64,000 bases of DNA from Sporosarcina cyprini (GTDB taxonomy: Bacteria > Bacillota > Bacilli > Bacillales_A > Planococcaceae): contig NZ_JAKMHX010000010.1 of NCBI RefSeq assembly GCF_022048975.1, positions 62,001 through 126,000 of the forward strand. Direction: 5' to 3'. The position numbers and the translations under genes are program-made. A model generated the notes under the pieces. It was not told where the DNA came from. It made no database searches and saw only the letters and a list, made by a program, of their open reading frames with translations. Positions 1 through 8,096 of the stretch are shown in pieces; within the stretch, counting starts at the first letter, position 1, and each line of letters starts with the position of its first letter.

Positions 1-76
1 ATCAATGTCACCCCTCCATTCCACGATTGTTCTACTAGTATATGAACGTGGATCGGAAGCGCGAGAGGGTTTACTA

Positions 77-101
77 GTTTAGCTGTGCGTAAAGCGGGAA
101 A
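77..101 (+). promoter_or_regulatory. Candidate sigma-B promoter of the first small gene
   Basis: GTTTAG at 77-82 and GGGAAA at 96-101 are separated by 13 bp. The general-stress sigma-B consensus is GTTTAA, 12-14 bp, GGGTAT, so the -35 is close and the -10 is only 4 of 6. It lies about 40 bp before the ATG at 143. Compare the much better match before the CsbD-like gene at 9509-9534. Confidence 0.35.
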
Positions 102-142
102 ACAAGTATCACGAAATTCATTTCGAGAAGGAGGAGCTTTTC

Positions 143-340
143 ATGAAAAAGAAAATGGCACTCGCTGCACTCGGACTAGGGGCTGCATATCTCATGCGAA
201 ACAAAGAAGCCCGGGAAAAACTTTCAAACCAATTTGATTCATTCGGTTCCACGCCAATGCGAGGTGAGAAATCGAGCACAGCAACAAAAACACAAAATAC
301 CGGTCGCCGCAAAGGATTGCTCGGCAATCTGCTTGGCTGA
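143..340 (+). CDS. Small single-pass membrane protein, paralogue of the gene at 6514
   Basis: 65 residues, function unknown. The start is an ATG 7 bases after a strong GAAGGAGGAG ribosome binding site. Residues about 4-18 form a short hydrophobic stretch, followed by the motif AYLMRNKEAREKL and a basic, Ser/Thr-rich tail ending in RRKGLLGNLLG. The motif is almost identical in the 43-residue protein at 6514-6645, so the two are paralogues; this one has an extra tail. The layout (short membrane anchor then charged helix) is loosely like YtxH-type stress proteins, but I do not recognise the family. A rho-independent terminator follows directly, so it is monocistronic. The candidate sigma-B promoter upstream suggests a stress role, which is inference. 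Confidence 0.75.
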   Translation: MKKKMALAALGLGAAYLMRNKEAREKLSNQFDSFGSTPMRGEKSSTATKTQNTGRRKGLLGNLLG

Positions 341-356
341 CCGCGGTAAGTGATAC

Positions 357-388
357 AGGGTTGGTCCTAGAGACTGACCCTTTTTTAT
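357..388 (+). terminator. Rho-independent terminator after the small membrane protein
   Basis: GGGTTGGTC pairs with GACTGACCC across a 5-base loop, followed by a run of six T. It isolates the upstream gene from the repeat arrays that follow. Confidence 0.8.
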
Positions 389-503
389 TTTTATGTATGC
401 TCTGTTGCTTCCGGACATAGTATGGAATAATTAAAGACTTCAATCTGGCAAAAGACCGGACTGGCAATCACGTTACTTCCGTCCCAGTTGTTGCCTGCCG
501 CGT

Positions 504-676
504 GCCAAATTATGTGCATGGCGCGCCAAATAAATCGATAATATGCCAAATCCCATGCGTGAAGCGCCAAATTACTCCTGTTTTGCGCCAAATCGTATGC
601 GAGACGCGCCAAATAAATCGATAATACGCCAAATTCCATGCGTGAAGTGCCAAATTATTACTGATTTACGCCAAAT
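504..676. repeat. Phased repeat array A: nine GCCAAAT cores every 20-21 bp
   Basis: The 7-base core GCCAAAT, usually preceded by C or T, starts at 504, 525, 545, 566, 587, 608, 628, 649 and 670. The intervals are 21,20,21,21,21,20,21,21 (mean 20.75 bp, two helical turns). The 13-14 bases between cores vary, but the block of four units at 525-607 is nearly copied at 608-690, so the array also grew by multi-unit duplication. The same core builds array D at 24373. No gene is plausible here: the minus-strand reading frame over it only repeats a tryptophan-rich heptad. Function unknown. Confidence 0.9.
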
Positions 677-733
677 AATTACGGATGAGCGCTAGTAGCC
701 TGTTTGCCAGAAGTTTGAACCCCTGACCAGGAG

Positions 734-1422
734 GAACGCCAGTATAACGTTCTGAACGCCAGATTATCCGAACGAACGACAGAATAACAATTTGAACGCC
801 AGATTATTCGAACGAACGACAGAATAACGACCTGAACGCCAGATTATCCGAACGAACGACAGTATATCGATCTGAACGCCAGATTATCCAAACGAACGCC
901 AGTATAATCATTTGAACGCCAGATTATCCGAACGAACGCCAGTATAACGATCTGAACGCCAGATTATCCGAAACGAACGCCAGTATATCGATCTGAACGC
1001 CAGATTATCCGAACGAACGCCAGTATATCGATCTGAACGCCATTAAATCTCTACGAACGCCAATATAACGATCTGAACGCCATTAAATCCGTACGAACGC
1101 CAATATAACGATCTGAACGCCATTAAATCCGTACGAACGCCAATATAACGATCTGAACGCCATTAAATCTCTACGAACGCCAATATAACGATCTGAACGC
1201 CATTAAATCTCTACGAACGCCAATATATCGATCTGAACGCCAGATTATCCGAACGAACGCCAGTATATCGATCTGAACGCCAGATTATCCAAACGAACGC
1301 CAGTATAATCATTTGAACGCCAGATTATCCGATCGAACGCCAGTATAACGATCTGAACGCCAGATTATCCAAACGAACGCCAATATAACGATCTTAACGC
1401 CATTAAATCTCTTCGAACCCAC
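734..1422. repeat. Phased repeat array B: 35 GAACGCCA cores at 20 bp
   Basis: The core GAACGCCA (variants GAACGACA, TAACGCCA, GAACCCA) recurs from 734 to 1415. The span of 681 bp equals 34 intervals: 33 of exactly 20 bp and one of 21 bp (954 to 975). Two unit types alternate, GAACGCCAGTATAACGATCT and GAACGCCAGATTATCCGAAC, giving a 40-bp dimer; a central stretch (about 1035-1215) swaps the second for a CATTAAATC version. 20 bp is not a multiple of three, so no reading frame is maintained. This is the largest array in the window, 0.7 kb of intergenic DNA upstream of the SLC13 gene. Confidence 0.92.
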
Positions 1423-1695
1423 AAATAATCTCAATAAGTGTCCAAATACTGCAGGACTGGCTCCAAAAGCACCTCGCCACACGCGAAATCCCTACTCTCC
1501 TTCTGTCAGTCACCTCTAGTCGAAACAACCTAACGAGTTCAAATCATAATGTATCGAGCACTCTATATGAAACGACAATTTTCCACAGATTCCCCTATCT
1601 AACTTGTCTAATTATTCGTTTATTAGTATACTCATAGAAATCATCAAGGCTCCATTTATTTGGAAAGGAGCCATTACTTTTTGAAGGAGGAGAAC
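1423..1695. other. Intergenic stretch between array B and the SLC13 gene
   Basis: About 270 bases with no convincing gene or RNA. It must hold the promoter for the SLC13 gene; an AT-rich stretch at about 1605-1650 is the likeliest place, but I cannot pick a clear -35/-10 pair. Confidence 0.4.
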
Positions 1696-3345
1696 ATGAT
1701 GTTTTCGACTGCTTGGCAGCGCATGTGGGATATGCACGATCAGGTGAAAGATCTTTTCCGATTCTTCTTTCATCCGAACAGCTCGGAAATGGCTTCGGGT
1801 GGCGGCGGTGGACAGCCGATCGGAGTTAATAATGAGGGTGGAGGACGTGAGCCTCGGAGTTATTCACCCGCTCAGTTGATTGGACTTATTTTAGGACCGC
1901 TTTTATTTTTCCTGACGCTTCTCTTTTTCCATCCGGCCGACCTTTCTCCAGAAGGCGTCGCTATTTTAGCGAGTACCCTTTGGATTGCGACATGGTGGAT
2001 TACGGAAGCGATTCCGATTCCGGTTACTTCTTTATTGCCGCTTGTGCTCTTTCCTTTATCAGGCGGGCTGGAAGTGAAGTCGACTGCTTCAGCATATGGG
2101 GATGAAACCATCTTCCTTTTCATGGGCGGTTTCATGATTGCATTGGCGATGGAGAAATGGAATTTGCATCGCCGGATTGCCTTGACGATCATTTCTCTAA
2201 TCGGTACAAATATGGACCGGATCGTACTCGGGTTCATGGTGGCGACGGGCTTTTTATCCATGTGGATCTCCAATACGGCGACCGCCATGATGATGGTGCC
2301 GATAGGGCTGGCGATTATTTATCAAGTTTCTGATGCGTTGAAGGATGACCCTTCCATTGATACATCGAAGGAAAATTTCGGGTTCGGGAAGGCGCTTATG
2401 CTCGGCATTGCCTATTCCGCTTCGCTTGGCGGTATCGCCACTTTAATTGGAACACCGCCGAATACGTTGCTTGCAGGGGCGATTGATAAAATGTACGGCA
2501 TTGAGCTCTCATTCGCGAAATGGATGTTGTTCGGCGTTCCCCTGGCTTGGACTTTCATTTTCATTGCCTGGTTTTATCTCGTCAAATTTGCGTATCCTTC
2601 CAAACTGAAGACATTGCCTGGAGGCAGGGCTGTCATCAATTCAGAAAGAAGCAAACTTGGAAGCGCTTCCGTCGAGGAAATTCTGGTCTTTATTATTTTT
2701 GTTTTAGCGGCTTTGTCATGGATCACTCGGACCTTCCTGATTGCAAAAGTAATTCCTGGCGTTTCAGACGGCGTCATCGCTATGACCTTTGCCATCCTCT
2801 TATTCATCATCCCCTCCGTCAAGAAAAAAGGGGATCACCTGCTGGACTGGAATACGGCTGTGAAATTACCGTGGGGGATCCTCCTTCTATTCGGAGGTGG
2901 GCTGGCCATTGCGGCGGGCTTCGTCAGTTCCGAACTGTCTGTATGGATCGGTTCGCAGTTGTCCGGGTTGCAAGGTGTTAATATACTCGTTGTCATTATT
3001 ATTGTTACAACGCTTGTTATTTTCTTGACGGAGATTACGTCAAATACCGCGACCGCCTCCATGATGTATCCGATCATGGCTTCGCTTGCAGTCGCTCTCG
3101 GGTTCCATCCTTACGCATTAATGATTGCCGCAGGTGTTGCCGCCTCTTGCGCCTTCATGCTTCCGGTTGCCACACCGCCGAACGCTGTTGTTTTCGGCTC
3201 GGGCTATTTACGGATTCCGGATATGGCGAAGGCAGGATTTGCGCTCAATATCATCGGCGTCATTCTCGTGACGGTCGCCATTTATGTTCTGTTGCCGCTC
3301 GTCTGGGGAATTGACCTGACGTCCATTCCGGATTCATTCAAATAA
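1696..3345 (+). CDS. SLC13/DASS family sodium:dicarboxylate symporter
   Basis: 550 residues; a membrane symporter that most likely imports di- or tricarboxylates (succinate, malate, fumarate or citrate) with Na+. The start at 1696 follows a strong AAGGAGGAG site; the open frame continues 12 codons upstream to another ATG that lacks one. After a soluble N-terminal region with a glycine run (residues about 35-39 and 48-50) come about 11-13 membrane segments. The two family signature Ser-Asn-Thr motifs are present, SNTATA near residue 190 and near 447, each followed by a TPPN loop (about 252 and 492), so Na+ and substrate binding sites look intact. The glycine-rich N terminus is unusual. Monocistronic, with a shared terminator against the convergent MFS gene. 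Exact substrate cannot be read from sequence. Confidence 0.93.
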   Translation: MMFSTAWQRMWDMHDQVKDLFRFFFHPNSSEMASGGGGGQPIGVNNEGGGREPRSYSPAQLIGLILGPLLFFLTLLFFHPADLSPEGVAILASTLWIATWWITEAIPIPVTSLLPLVLFPLSGGLEVKSTASAYGDETIFLFMGGFMIALAMEKWNLHRRIALTIISLIGTNMDRIVLGFMVATGFLSMWISNTATAMMMVPIGLAIIYQVSDALKDDPSIDTSKENFGFGKALMLGIAYSASLGGIATLIGTPPNTLLAGAIDKMYGIELSFAKWMLFGVPLAWTFIFIAWFYLVKFAYPSKLKTLPGGRAVINSERSKLGSASVEEILVFIIFVLAALSWITRTFLIAKVIPGVSDGVIAMTFAILLFIIPSVKKKGDHLLDWNTAVKLPWGILLLFGGGLAIAAGFVSSELSVWIGSQLSGLQGVNILVVIIIVTTLVIFLTEITSNTATASMMYPIMASLAVALGFHPYALMIAAGVAASCAFMLPVATPPNAVVFGSGYLRIPDMAKAGFALNIIGVILVTVAIYVLLPLVWGIDLTSIPDSFK

Positions 3346-3348
3346 TAG

Positions 3349-3384
3349 AAGGAAGTGCGGTCATTGGACTGCGCTTCCTTTTTT
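3349..3384. terminator. Bidirectional terminator between the SLC13 and MFS genes
   Basis: GGAAGTGCGGTC pairs imperfectly with GACTGCGCTTCC, followed by TTTTTT on the plus strand. It overlaps the last codons of the convergent MFS gene and can serve both. Confidence 0.75.
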
Positions 3385-4569
3385 CTGTTTGCCTTGGCGG
3401 CTTTGAACAAAAACTACATAGAGTACGGGCAACATCGCGGTCAGGACGACGAGGCCACTCCAGCCAAACGCGCCCCACCACGGACTGAGCAAAGTGCTTC
3501 CGAGTGTCACGCCAATATAATAAGAGACTAAGTACAGACTCGAAGCACTGCCTTTATGATGGGTTGCTTCCTTGCTGACCGAGGCGGCCGTCAAGGAATG
3601 GGCCGTGAAAAACCCGAGACAGATGAGACAGAAACCGACGACTAGCAGCCAAATGGCCGATGCCAGCGTCAACAAAATCCCAATCGAAAATAAGAGAATC
3701 GCGACTAGGCGGACACTCCGCAAACCGAACCTTCCAGAAAGCCAGCCGCCGATCGGACCGCCCACCACTCCGAAACTATAGACCAGATACAAATAAGAAA
3801 TCGTTTCAAGAGACAGTGAAAACGGGGGCACCAATAAATGAAACGGCACATACGTCCATATACCGGTAAACGATAATTGCAACACCACGCCTAATCCGAA
3901 AACAAGAAGCAACGAAGGATTTTTCAAATGAAAGAAGAATCCTTCCAAGTCTTCGGCAAAACGGACGGTACTCGATGTAAAGTTTTTCGATTTCGGCAAC
4001 AAGAAACAGATGAAGCCAAAAAGCACTGCTCCGAAAGCGGCCAAAATATATAAAGAAAACTGCCAGGAAACCTGTTCCGCCATATAGCCCGTAAGGAAGC
4101 GGCCAATCATTCCGCCGAGGCTGTTACAAGATATATATAAAGCGGTCGCCAAATTGGCATATCGCCTGTCCACCTCTTCGCTAATGTAAGCGAGAGCCGC
4201 TGCCGGTACGCCTGCCAATGCGAACCCTTGGATAAACCGCAACAAGACGATCAGCCAGAATGCGTCTACCGATGGGATAATCAAAAACGGCAGAACGGAA
4301 CATAATAAGGATAACTTAACAAACATACTCCGGCCCCTCCGGTCTGACATGAAACCTAATACGACCAGGCCGAGAATTAAACCGATTGTCGTGGCGGACA
4401 TCGCCATACTTGCATAGGAAACGGAAATAGAAAATTCCTCTGTAAAAACGGGGAGAAGAGGTTGCATGGCATACATCGCCGCGAAGATGAAGACAGAAGA
4501 CATTCCAGTGCCCAATATGATTCTCCAAAACGCAGCATCGCGTGCCGTATACCCTTTCAGTTTTTCCAT
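3361..4569 (-). CDS. MFS transporter (YnfM/AraJ-like exporter type)
   Basis: 402 residues with 12 predicted membrane segments. The conserved loop after the second segment reads GFMSDRRGRS near residue 75, the MFS RxxxR signature. The general pattern (MQPLLPVFTEEF opening, early SYASMAMSATTIGL) resembles the YnfM/YybF group of putative drug or metabolite exporters; the substrate is unknown. I placed the start at 4569, where GAGGGGGTG lies 7 bases upstream; an upstream in-frame ATG at 4587 has no ribosome binding site. A perfect 18-bp palindrome sits 20 bp before this start and probably controls it. Monocistronic. Confidence 0.88.
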   Translation of the reverse strand: MEKLKGYTARDAAFWRIILGTGMSSVFIFAAMYAMQPLLPVFTEEFSISVSYASMAMSATTIGLILGLVVLGFMSDRRGRSMFVKLSLLCSVLPFLIIPSVDAFWLIVLLRFIQGFALAGVPAAALAYISEEVDRRYANLATALYISCNSLGGMIGRFLTGYMAEQVSWQFSLYILAAFGAVLFGFICFLLPKSKNFTSSTVRFAEDLEGFFFHLKNPSLLLVFGLGVVLQLSFTGIWTYVPFHLLVPPFSLSLETISYLYLVYSFGVVGGPIGGWLSGRFGLRSVRLVAILLFSIGILLTLASAIWLLVVGFCLICLGFFTAHSLTAASVSKEATHHKGSASSLYLVSYYIGVTLGSTLLSPWWGAFGWSGLVVLTAMLPVLYVVFVQSRQGKQKKGSAVQ

Positions 4570-4588
4570 AAAAAAACACCCCCTCATG

Positions 4589-4606
4589 CACCTATTATAA
4601 TAGGTG
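4589..4606. promoter_or_regulatory. Perfect 18-bp palindrome, probable operator of the MFS gene
   Basis: CACCTATTATAATAGGTG is its own reverse complement. It contains TATTATAATA, which could be the -10 region of the minus-strand MFS promoter, so a bound dimer would block RNA polymerase. The regulator is not encoded next door: the flanking genes are the MFS transporter and a chemoreceptor. Confidence 0.65.
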
Positions 4607-4631
4607 ATGAGAGGATGATGTCTATTTTTGT

Positions 4632-6365
4632 TTATAACCGAAACGCACGTACTGATTCTTGGAGTTCTTCTGCCATCCTCGCCAGTGTATCCGAAGCAGC
4701 TGCGATTTCCTCCATGGAAGCTGTCTGCTCTTCTGCCGCGGCGGCAATATTTTGTGTGTGGGCCGCCGAGTCGACTGAAATCTTAGAAGCTTCCTTTATT
4801 GAAATTGACACATGCTCAAATTCTTGGACATTCGCATGCAATGACTTGGATACGTCCTCCATTTGCATAAGCACCTCTTCCACACCTGTGGAAATGTTGC
4901 GGAAAGCATCTCCCGCTCCGTTGACCAAGTCAATTCCTTCATTGACAGACGAATGGCCTCGGTTAATCGCGATGACAGATTGGTCGATGTCCTGTTGAAT
5001 CGCTTCAATGAGATGGCCGACTTGGCTCGCTGAATTTGCGGACTGCTCCGCCAATTTTTTCACTTCATCCGCCACAACTGCAAAGCCTCTGCCGTGTTCT
5101 CCTGCCCGTGCCGCTTCGATCGCTGCATTCAGAGCGAGTAAGTTTGTCTGTTCGGCAACATCGGTAATCATGGAGAGAATCTTTGTAATTTCCAAGGATT
5201 TATTGCCAAGCTCGTTAATCAAATCAGCAGTGGATGCAGTTTCCTGCTGAATGGTCTGCATATGGTTAATGGTTCGGGAGATGACTTCCCCGCCATTACC
5301 CGCTATATCCGCTGTCTTCTTGGACGTTTCATTCGCTTGACCCATGGCATCCGACAGCTTTTTCATTTCGTCGGTCATTTGATGGATGGCCTCGTTGGAT
5401 TGTTCCATTTTTTCCATCTGGGCATCCGTGCCGTAGGCCAAATCCTGAATGGCTCCCGACACCTGTTCGACAGAGCGGCTTGTCTGCTCACTGCTGGCGG
5501 ATAGTTCCTCTGATGTTGCCGCCACTTGCATGGATGCCGTTGATACTTGTTCGATCATCTGCTTCAGATTTCCTGACATCCGATTCACATAGCGAGCCAG
5601 TTCACCAATTTCATCTTTATTTTTAATCACCATTTGCTCAGACGACAAGTCGCCATCCGCTACCTTGCCAACCTGCTCCGTCACCATCCGAATTGGCTTC
5701 GATAAATGGCCGGAGAACCAAATAATAAGAACGGCTCCCAAAATGATCGAAACGGCCAGTACAATGGCCAGCGTAATCAGCAAATCATTCGCCCCGTTGT
5801 TGAAGTCACTCAAGTATGTACCGGAAATGACAATCCATCCCCATGCAGGATCCGTTTCGGTATAAACGATTTTCGGTGCTACCCTTTCTTCACCGGGCAC
5901 TTTGAAATCGAATGTGACAAAACCGCCTCCATCCTCTGCGGCTTTCAGCATTTCACGCGTTGTATAACGCCCGTCGTTCGATTGGGAATCATATAAGTTT
6001 TTCCCTTCCATCGTCGGGTGGACAAGTGCGTTTCCTTCCTTATCTAAAACGAAGTAGTACCCATACTTACCCATATCCACCTTATTCTCAATCGCGCGCG
6101 TGCCATCAGCCTGAAGAGGACCAATCAATGTCTCTTTCGCCTTGTTTTGCGCTTCCTCAAGTGTCATGGAACCGTTTTCTACTTGTTCATTCAGCATGGC
6201 AATCAAATCCAGAGCCGACATGACATTATTTTTAAGTCCCGTGGATCCTAGATCATCCAAGTTGGTTTTGGCCGTCCAGTATCCTGATATGCCTATTGTC
6301 ACACTCGGTAAGATCAAAAGAGCCAACGTAATGACTATTAGTTTTATTCGAATTGAAGCTTTCAT
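4632..6365 (-). CDS. Methyl-accepting chemotaxis protein with Cache sensor
   Basis: 577 residues. Order: TM1 (about 8-30), extracellular Cache-type sensor (about 35-190, with [18 protein letters not shown] and a [17 protein letters not shown] end), TM2 (about 196-217), HAMP linker (about 218-270), then a long methyl-accepting coiled coil. The highly conserved CheA/CheW-contact tip is intact ([31 protein letters not shown] region, about 395-430). Cache domains of this type often bind small carboxylates, which would fit the carboxylate transporters in this window, but the ligand is unknown. Start at 6365 follows AGGAGGGA. A CCGATAT element 22 bp upstream looks like a sigma-D -10, matching motility-gene control. 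Single gene, no che genes nearby. Confidence 0.95.
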   Translation of the reverse strand: MKASIRIKLIVITLALLILPSVTIGISGYWTAKTNLDDLGSTGLKNNVMSALDLIAMLNEQVENGSMTLEEAQNKAKETLIGPLQADGTRAIENKVDMGKYGYYFVLDKEGNALVHPTMEGKNLYDSQSNDGRYTTREMLKAAEDGGGFVTFDFKVPGEERVAPKIVYTETDPAWGWIVISGTYLSDFNNGANDLLITLAIVLAVSIILGAVLIIWFSGHLSKPIRMVTEQVGKVADGDLSSEQMVIKNKDEIGELARYVNRMSGNLKQMIEQVSTASMQVAATSEELSASSEQTSRSVEQVSGAIQDLAYGTDAQMEKMEQSNEAIHQMTDEMKKLSDAMGQANETSKKTADIAGNGGEVISRTINHMQTIQQETASTADLINELGNKSLEITKILSMITDVAEQTNLLALNAAIEAARAGEHGRGFAVVADEVKKLAEQSANSASQVGHLIEAIQQDIDQSVIAINRGHSSVNEGIDLVNGAGDAFRNISTGVEEVLMQMEDVSKSLHANVQEFEHVSISIKEASKISVDSAAHTQNIAAAAEEQTASMEEIAAASDTLARMAEELQESVRAFRL

Positions 6366-6386
6366 TATAATCCCTCCTGACTATTT

Positions 6387-6394
6387 ATATCGGA
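6387..6394 (-). promoter_or_regulatory. Sigma-D-like -10 element before the chemoreceptor
   Basis: On the minus strand TCCGATAT matches the flagellar sigma-D -10 consensus GCCGATAT at 7 of 8 positions. The -35 (consensus TAAA about 15 bp upstream) is poor: TTAT. It would give a short leader of about 15 bases, just enough for the AGGAGGGA ribosome binding site. Confidence 0.4.
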
Positions 6395-6513
6395 GGTAAT
6401 TTACATTACATAAGACTATTTGATTAATTTTATTACTGAACATGTATAATTTATATAAATCCGGTGAAGATAAGTCGATTCAAAAAATCATGAAGCGAAA
6501 GGGTGTATGTCCC

Positions 6514-6645
6514 ATGAACAAAATGGCCATAGCCGCTATAGGATTGGGTGCTGCGTATTTAATGCGGAATAAAGAAGCCCGTGACAAGCTGATGAAACAA
6601 TTTGGATCGCTTACGGGCGCAATGGGCATGATGAAAAGCAGCTAA
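6514..6645 (+). CDS. Small single-pass membrane protein, paralogue of the gene at 143
   Basis: 43 residues starting at the ATG behind GAAAGGGTG; the frame extends 24 codons upstream, but only this start has a ribosome binding site. Sequence features are a hydrophobic N-terminal stretch (about 3-17), then LMRNKEARDKLMKQFGS and a Met/Gly-rich end. Nineteen or so consecutive positions nearly match the 65-residue protein at 143-340, which has an extra basic tail. Function unknown. It stands alone between the chemoreceptor and tatC, facing tatC, with a shared bidirectional terminator. A TATAAT sequence about 65 bp upstream may be its promoter. Confidence 0.72.
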   Translation: MNKMAIAAIGLGAAYLMRNKEARDKLMKQFGSLTGAMGMMKSS

Positions 6646-6658
6646 CGCCCGTAAAATG

Positions 6659-6697
6659 AAAAATCGGGGTCCTCAACCAGGACTCCGATTTTTTCGT
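6659..6697. terminator. Bidirectional terminator between small gene and tatC
   Basis: AATCGGGGTCCT pairs with AGGACTCCGATT over a 5-base loop; A-rich on the left and TTTTTT on the right, so it can end both convergent transcripts. Confidence 0.85.
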
Positions 6698-6701
6698 TTT
6701 G

Positions 6702-7502
6702 TTAATCCACACTCACTTCTTCCATTTTCTTCGCACGGCGCTCGCCTTGCATGACAATGAAGATGCTCGCCTCGTACAATAAAATCATCGGAATGAGGAC
6801 GATCAATTGACTTACAAAATCAGGCGGCGTGATAAGAGCGGAGATAACCGCCAGGACCACATACGACCATTTCCGGGTTTTTTTCATCGTATCTGAAGTC
6901 AACAATCCAATCGCCGACAGAAACATCGCAACAATGGGCAGTTCGAATAGAAGCCCGACCGGCATCGTTGTCATGAGAAGGAATCTTACGTATTCCTGTG
7001 CAGAAATTAATACAGAAAAATTAACTTTACCGATGGAGACTAAAAAATCGTAGCTTAACGGATTGACGATAAAATAGCCGAAGGAAAGACCACCGATGAA
7101 CAAAAGAAACATAATGGGCGAATAGAGACTGAGAAATTGGCTCTCCCTCTCAAGCAATCCTGGTTTAACAAATTGCCAGAGAAAATGGCAAAGGAAGGGC
7201 AACGACAAACCAAATGCCAATGCCGTCGAAATGGACATATAAAACGTCACCACTTCAAGAGGCCCAAGGACAATCAATTCATGCCCTCTTGTAATGAACG
7301 GAAACCATAGGTTGATTGTGCAAAACACAACGATAAAGAAGAAGAGGAAAACAAACGCACTTTTGATGAGCTGTTTCCTTAAATCCGTCAGATGCTCGAC
7401 AAGCGTCGGGTCATTCTCCGCTTTATCATTAGATGTCGCATGCTTCTCACTCGAATCCAAGGGACTGACATTTTTGCGATTATGGTTCTCAACAGGATCC
7501 AT
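6702..7502 (-). CDS. tatC: Twin-arginine translocase subunit TatC
   Basis: 266 residues, six membrane segments; the multi-spanning receptor of the Tat pathway, which exports folded proteins with an RR signal. The conserved N-terminal region LVEHLTDLRKQLIKSAFVF and later ELPIVAMFLSAIGLLT and ITPPDFVSQLIVLIPMILLYE blocks are typical. I start at the ATG at 7502, 6 bases after GGGTG; an in-frame GTG at 7511 lacks a site. It follows tatA by a few bases, so the two are an operon. A likely client in this window is the gluconate-dehydrogenase-like subunit at 56501-57334, which carries an SRRTFIK signal. Confidence 0.96.
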   Translation of the reverse strand: MDPVENHNRKNVSPLDSSEKHATSNDKAENDPTLVEHLTDLRKQLIKSAFVFLFFFIVVFCTINLWFPFITRGHELIVLGPLEVVTFYMSISTALAFGLSLPFLCHFLWQFVKPGLLERESQFLSLYSPIMFLLFIGGLSFGYFIVNPLSYDFLVSIGKVNFSVLISAQEYVRFLLMTTMPVGLLFELPIVAMFLSAIGLLTSDTMKKTRKWSYVVLAVISALITPPDFVSQLIVLIPMILLYEASIFIVMQGERRAKKMEEVSVD

Positions 7503-7515
7503 ACCATTCACCCAC

Positions 7516-7710
7516 TTAGGAAGGATCTTTTTTCGCAGGTATTTCAGGCTTTTCCTCTTCGTCTAAAACTTCCCTCGCCGATTTCTTGAATTCAGCCAAT
7601 GTTTTTCCGATTGCAGAGCCGACTTCCGGCAATTTTCGCGGACCGAACAAAATCAAAATGATGACCAAAATAATGATGAGACCCGGAACCCCTATGCTTG
7701 CTAAACTCAT
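7516..7710 (-). CDS. tatA: Twin-arginine translocase subunit TatA
   Basis: 64 residues. Single N-terminal membrane helix (about 6-22, [15 protein letters not shown]) followed by the [26 protein letters not shown] amphipathic helix region and a charged tail; this is the classic TatA/E layout and it would form the translocation assembly with TatC. The start at 7710 follows AAAGGAG with good spacing; the frame is open for 28 further codons upstream with no site. First gene of the tatA-tatC operon. Confidence 0.93.
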   Translation of the reverse strand: MSLASIGVPGLIIILVIILILFGPRKLPEVGSAIGKTLAEFKKSAREVLDEEEKPEIPAKKDPS

Positions 7711-8096
7711 ACTGCATTCTCCTTTCGTTCCTCTGAATAAATTCCTCCATGGCTCCGGCTTCCACTCTAAGAGATTGAAACGCCTGATATTCATTCTGCT
7801 CCCTTAGACAGCTGCAGGAATCCCATAGGCGATGCTGCTTGCCAAAATACGCAGATTTGGAATCTGTCCATTTCTTTATTGCCCAAGCCCAATGGAGATA
7901 CTACCTTACAGCATGTCCGTTTTTCTTCCCGTTTCATACCGGCAAGTAAAAATTAATGACAGGTCTTGGCTGCCCGCTGCCTAAACGGATGATTGTATAT
8001 TTATTTTCAATTTGGATAAAATCAACTGGAAAACGGTTCATAATTTTTCCAACAGGCCGATAGAAGGATTAACAGCACAAAAAGGGGTGGATAAGC
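7711..8096. other. Intergenic region between tatA and the flagellin
   Basis: Divergent promoter region of about 385 bases. It holds the flagellin sigma-D-like -10 (8056-8063) and must hold the tatA promoter on the minus strand. I see no further gene, repeat or convincing RNA structure. Confidence 0.5.
8056..8063 (+). promoter_or_regulatory. Sigma-D-like -10 element before the flagellin
   Basis: GCCGATAG matches the flagellar sigma-D -10 consensus GCCGATAT at 7 of 8 positions, 34 bp before the start codon. The -35 is weak (no TAAA at the usual 14-16 bp distance). Flagellin genes are normally sigma-D targets. Confidence 0.45.

Noticed and set aside
391..639. 82-codon minus-strand frame over array A
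   Set aside because: Same tryptophan-rich repeat by-product, no start signals.
504..1422. CRISPR array
   Set aside because: Repeats are 7-9 bases with 11-14 base linkers; no 25-35 base repeat with unique spacers and no cas gene in the window.
1872..2288. Long antisense frames inside real genes (here opposite the SLC13 gene; similar ones opposite aconitase, prpB and proS)
   Set aside because: They shadow genes with strong family evidence on the other strand and have no start signals.
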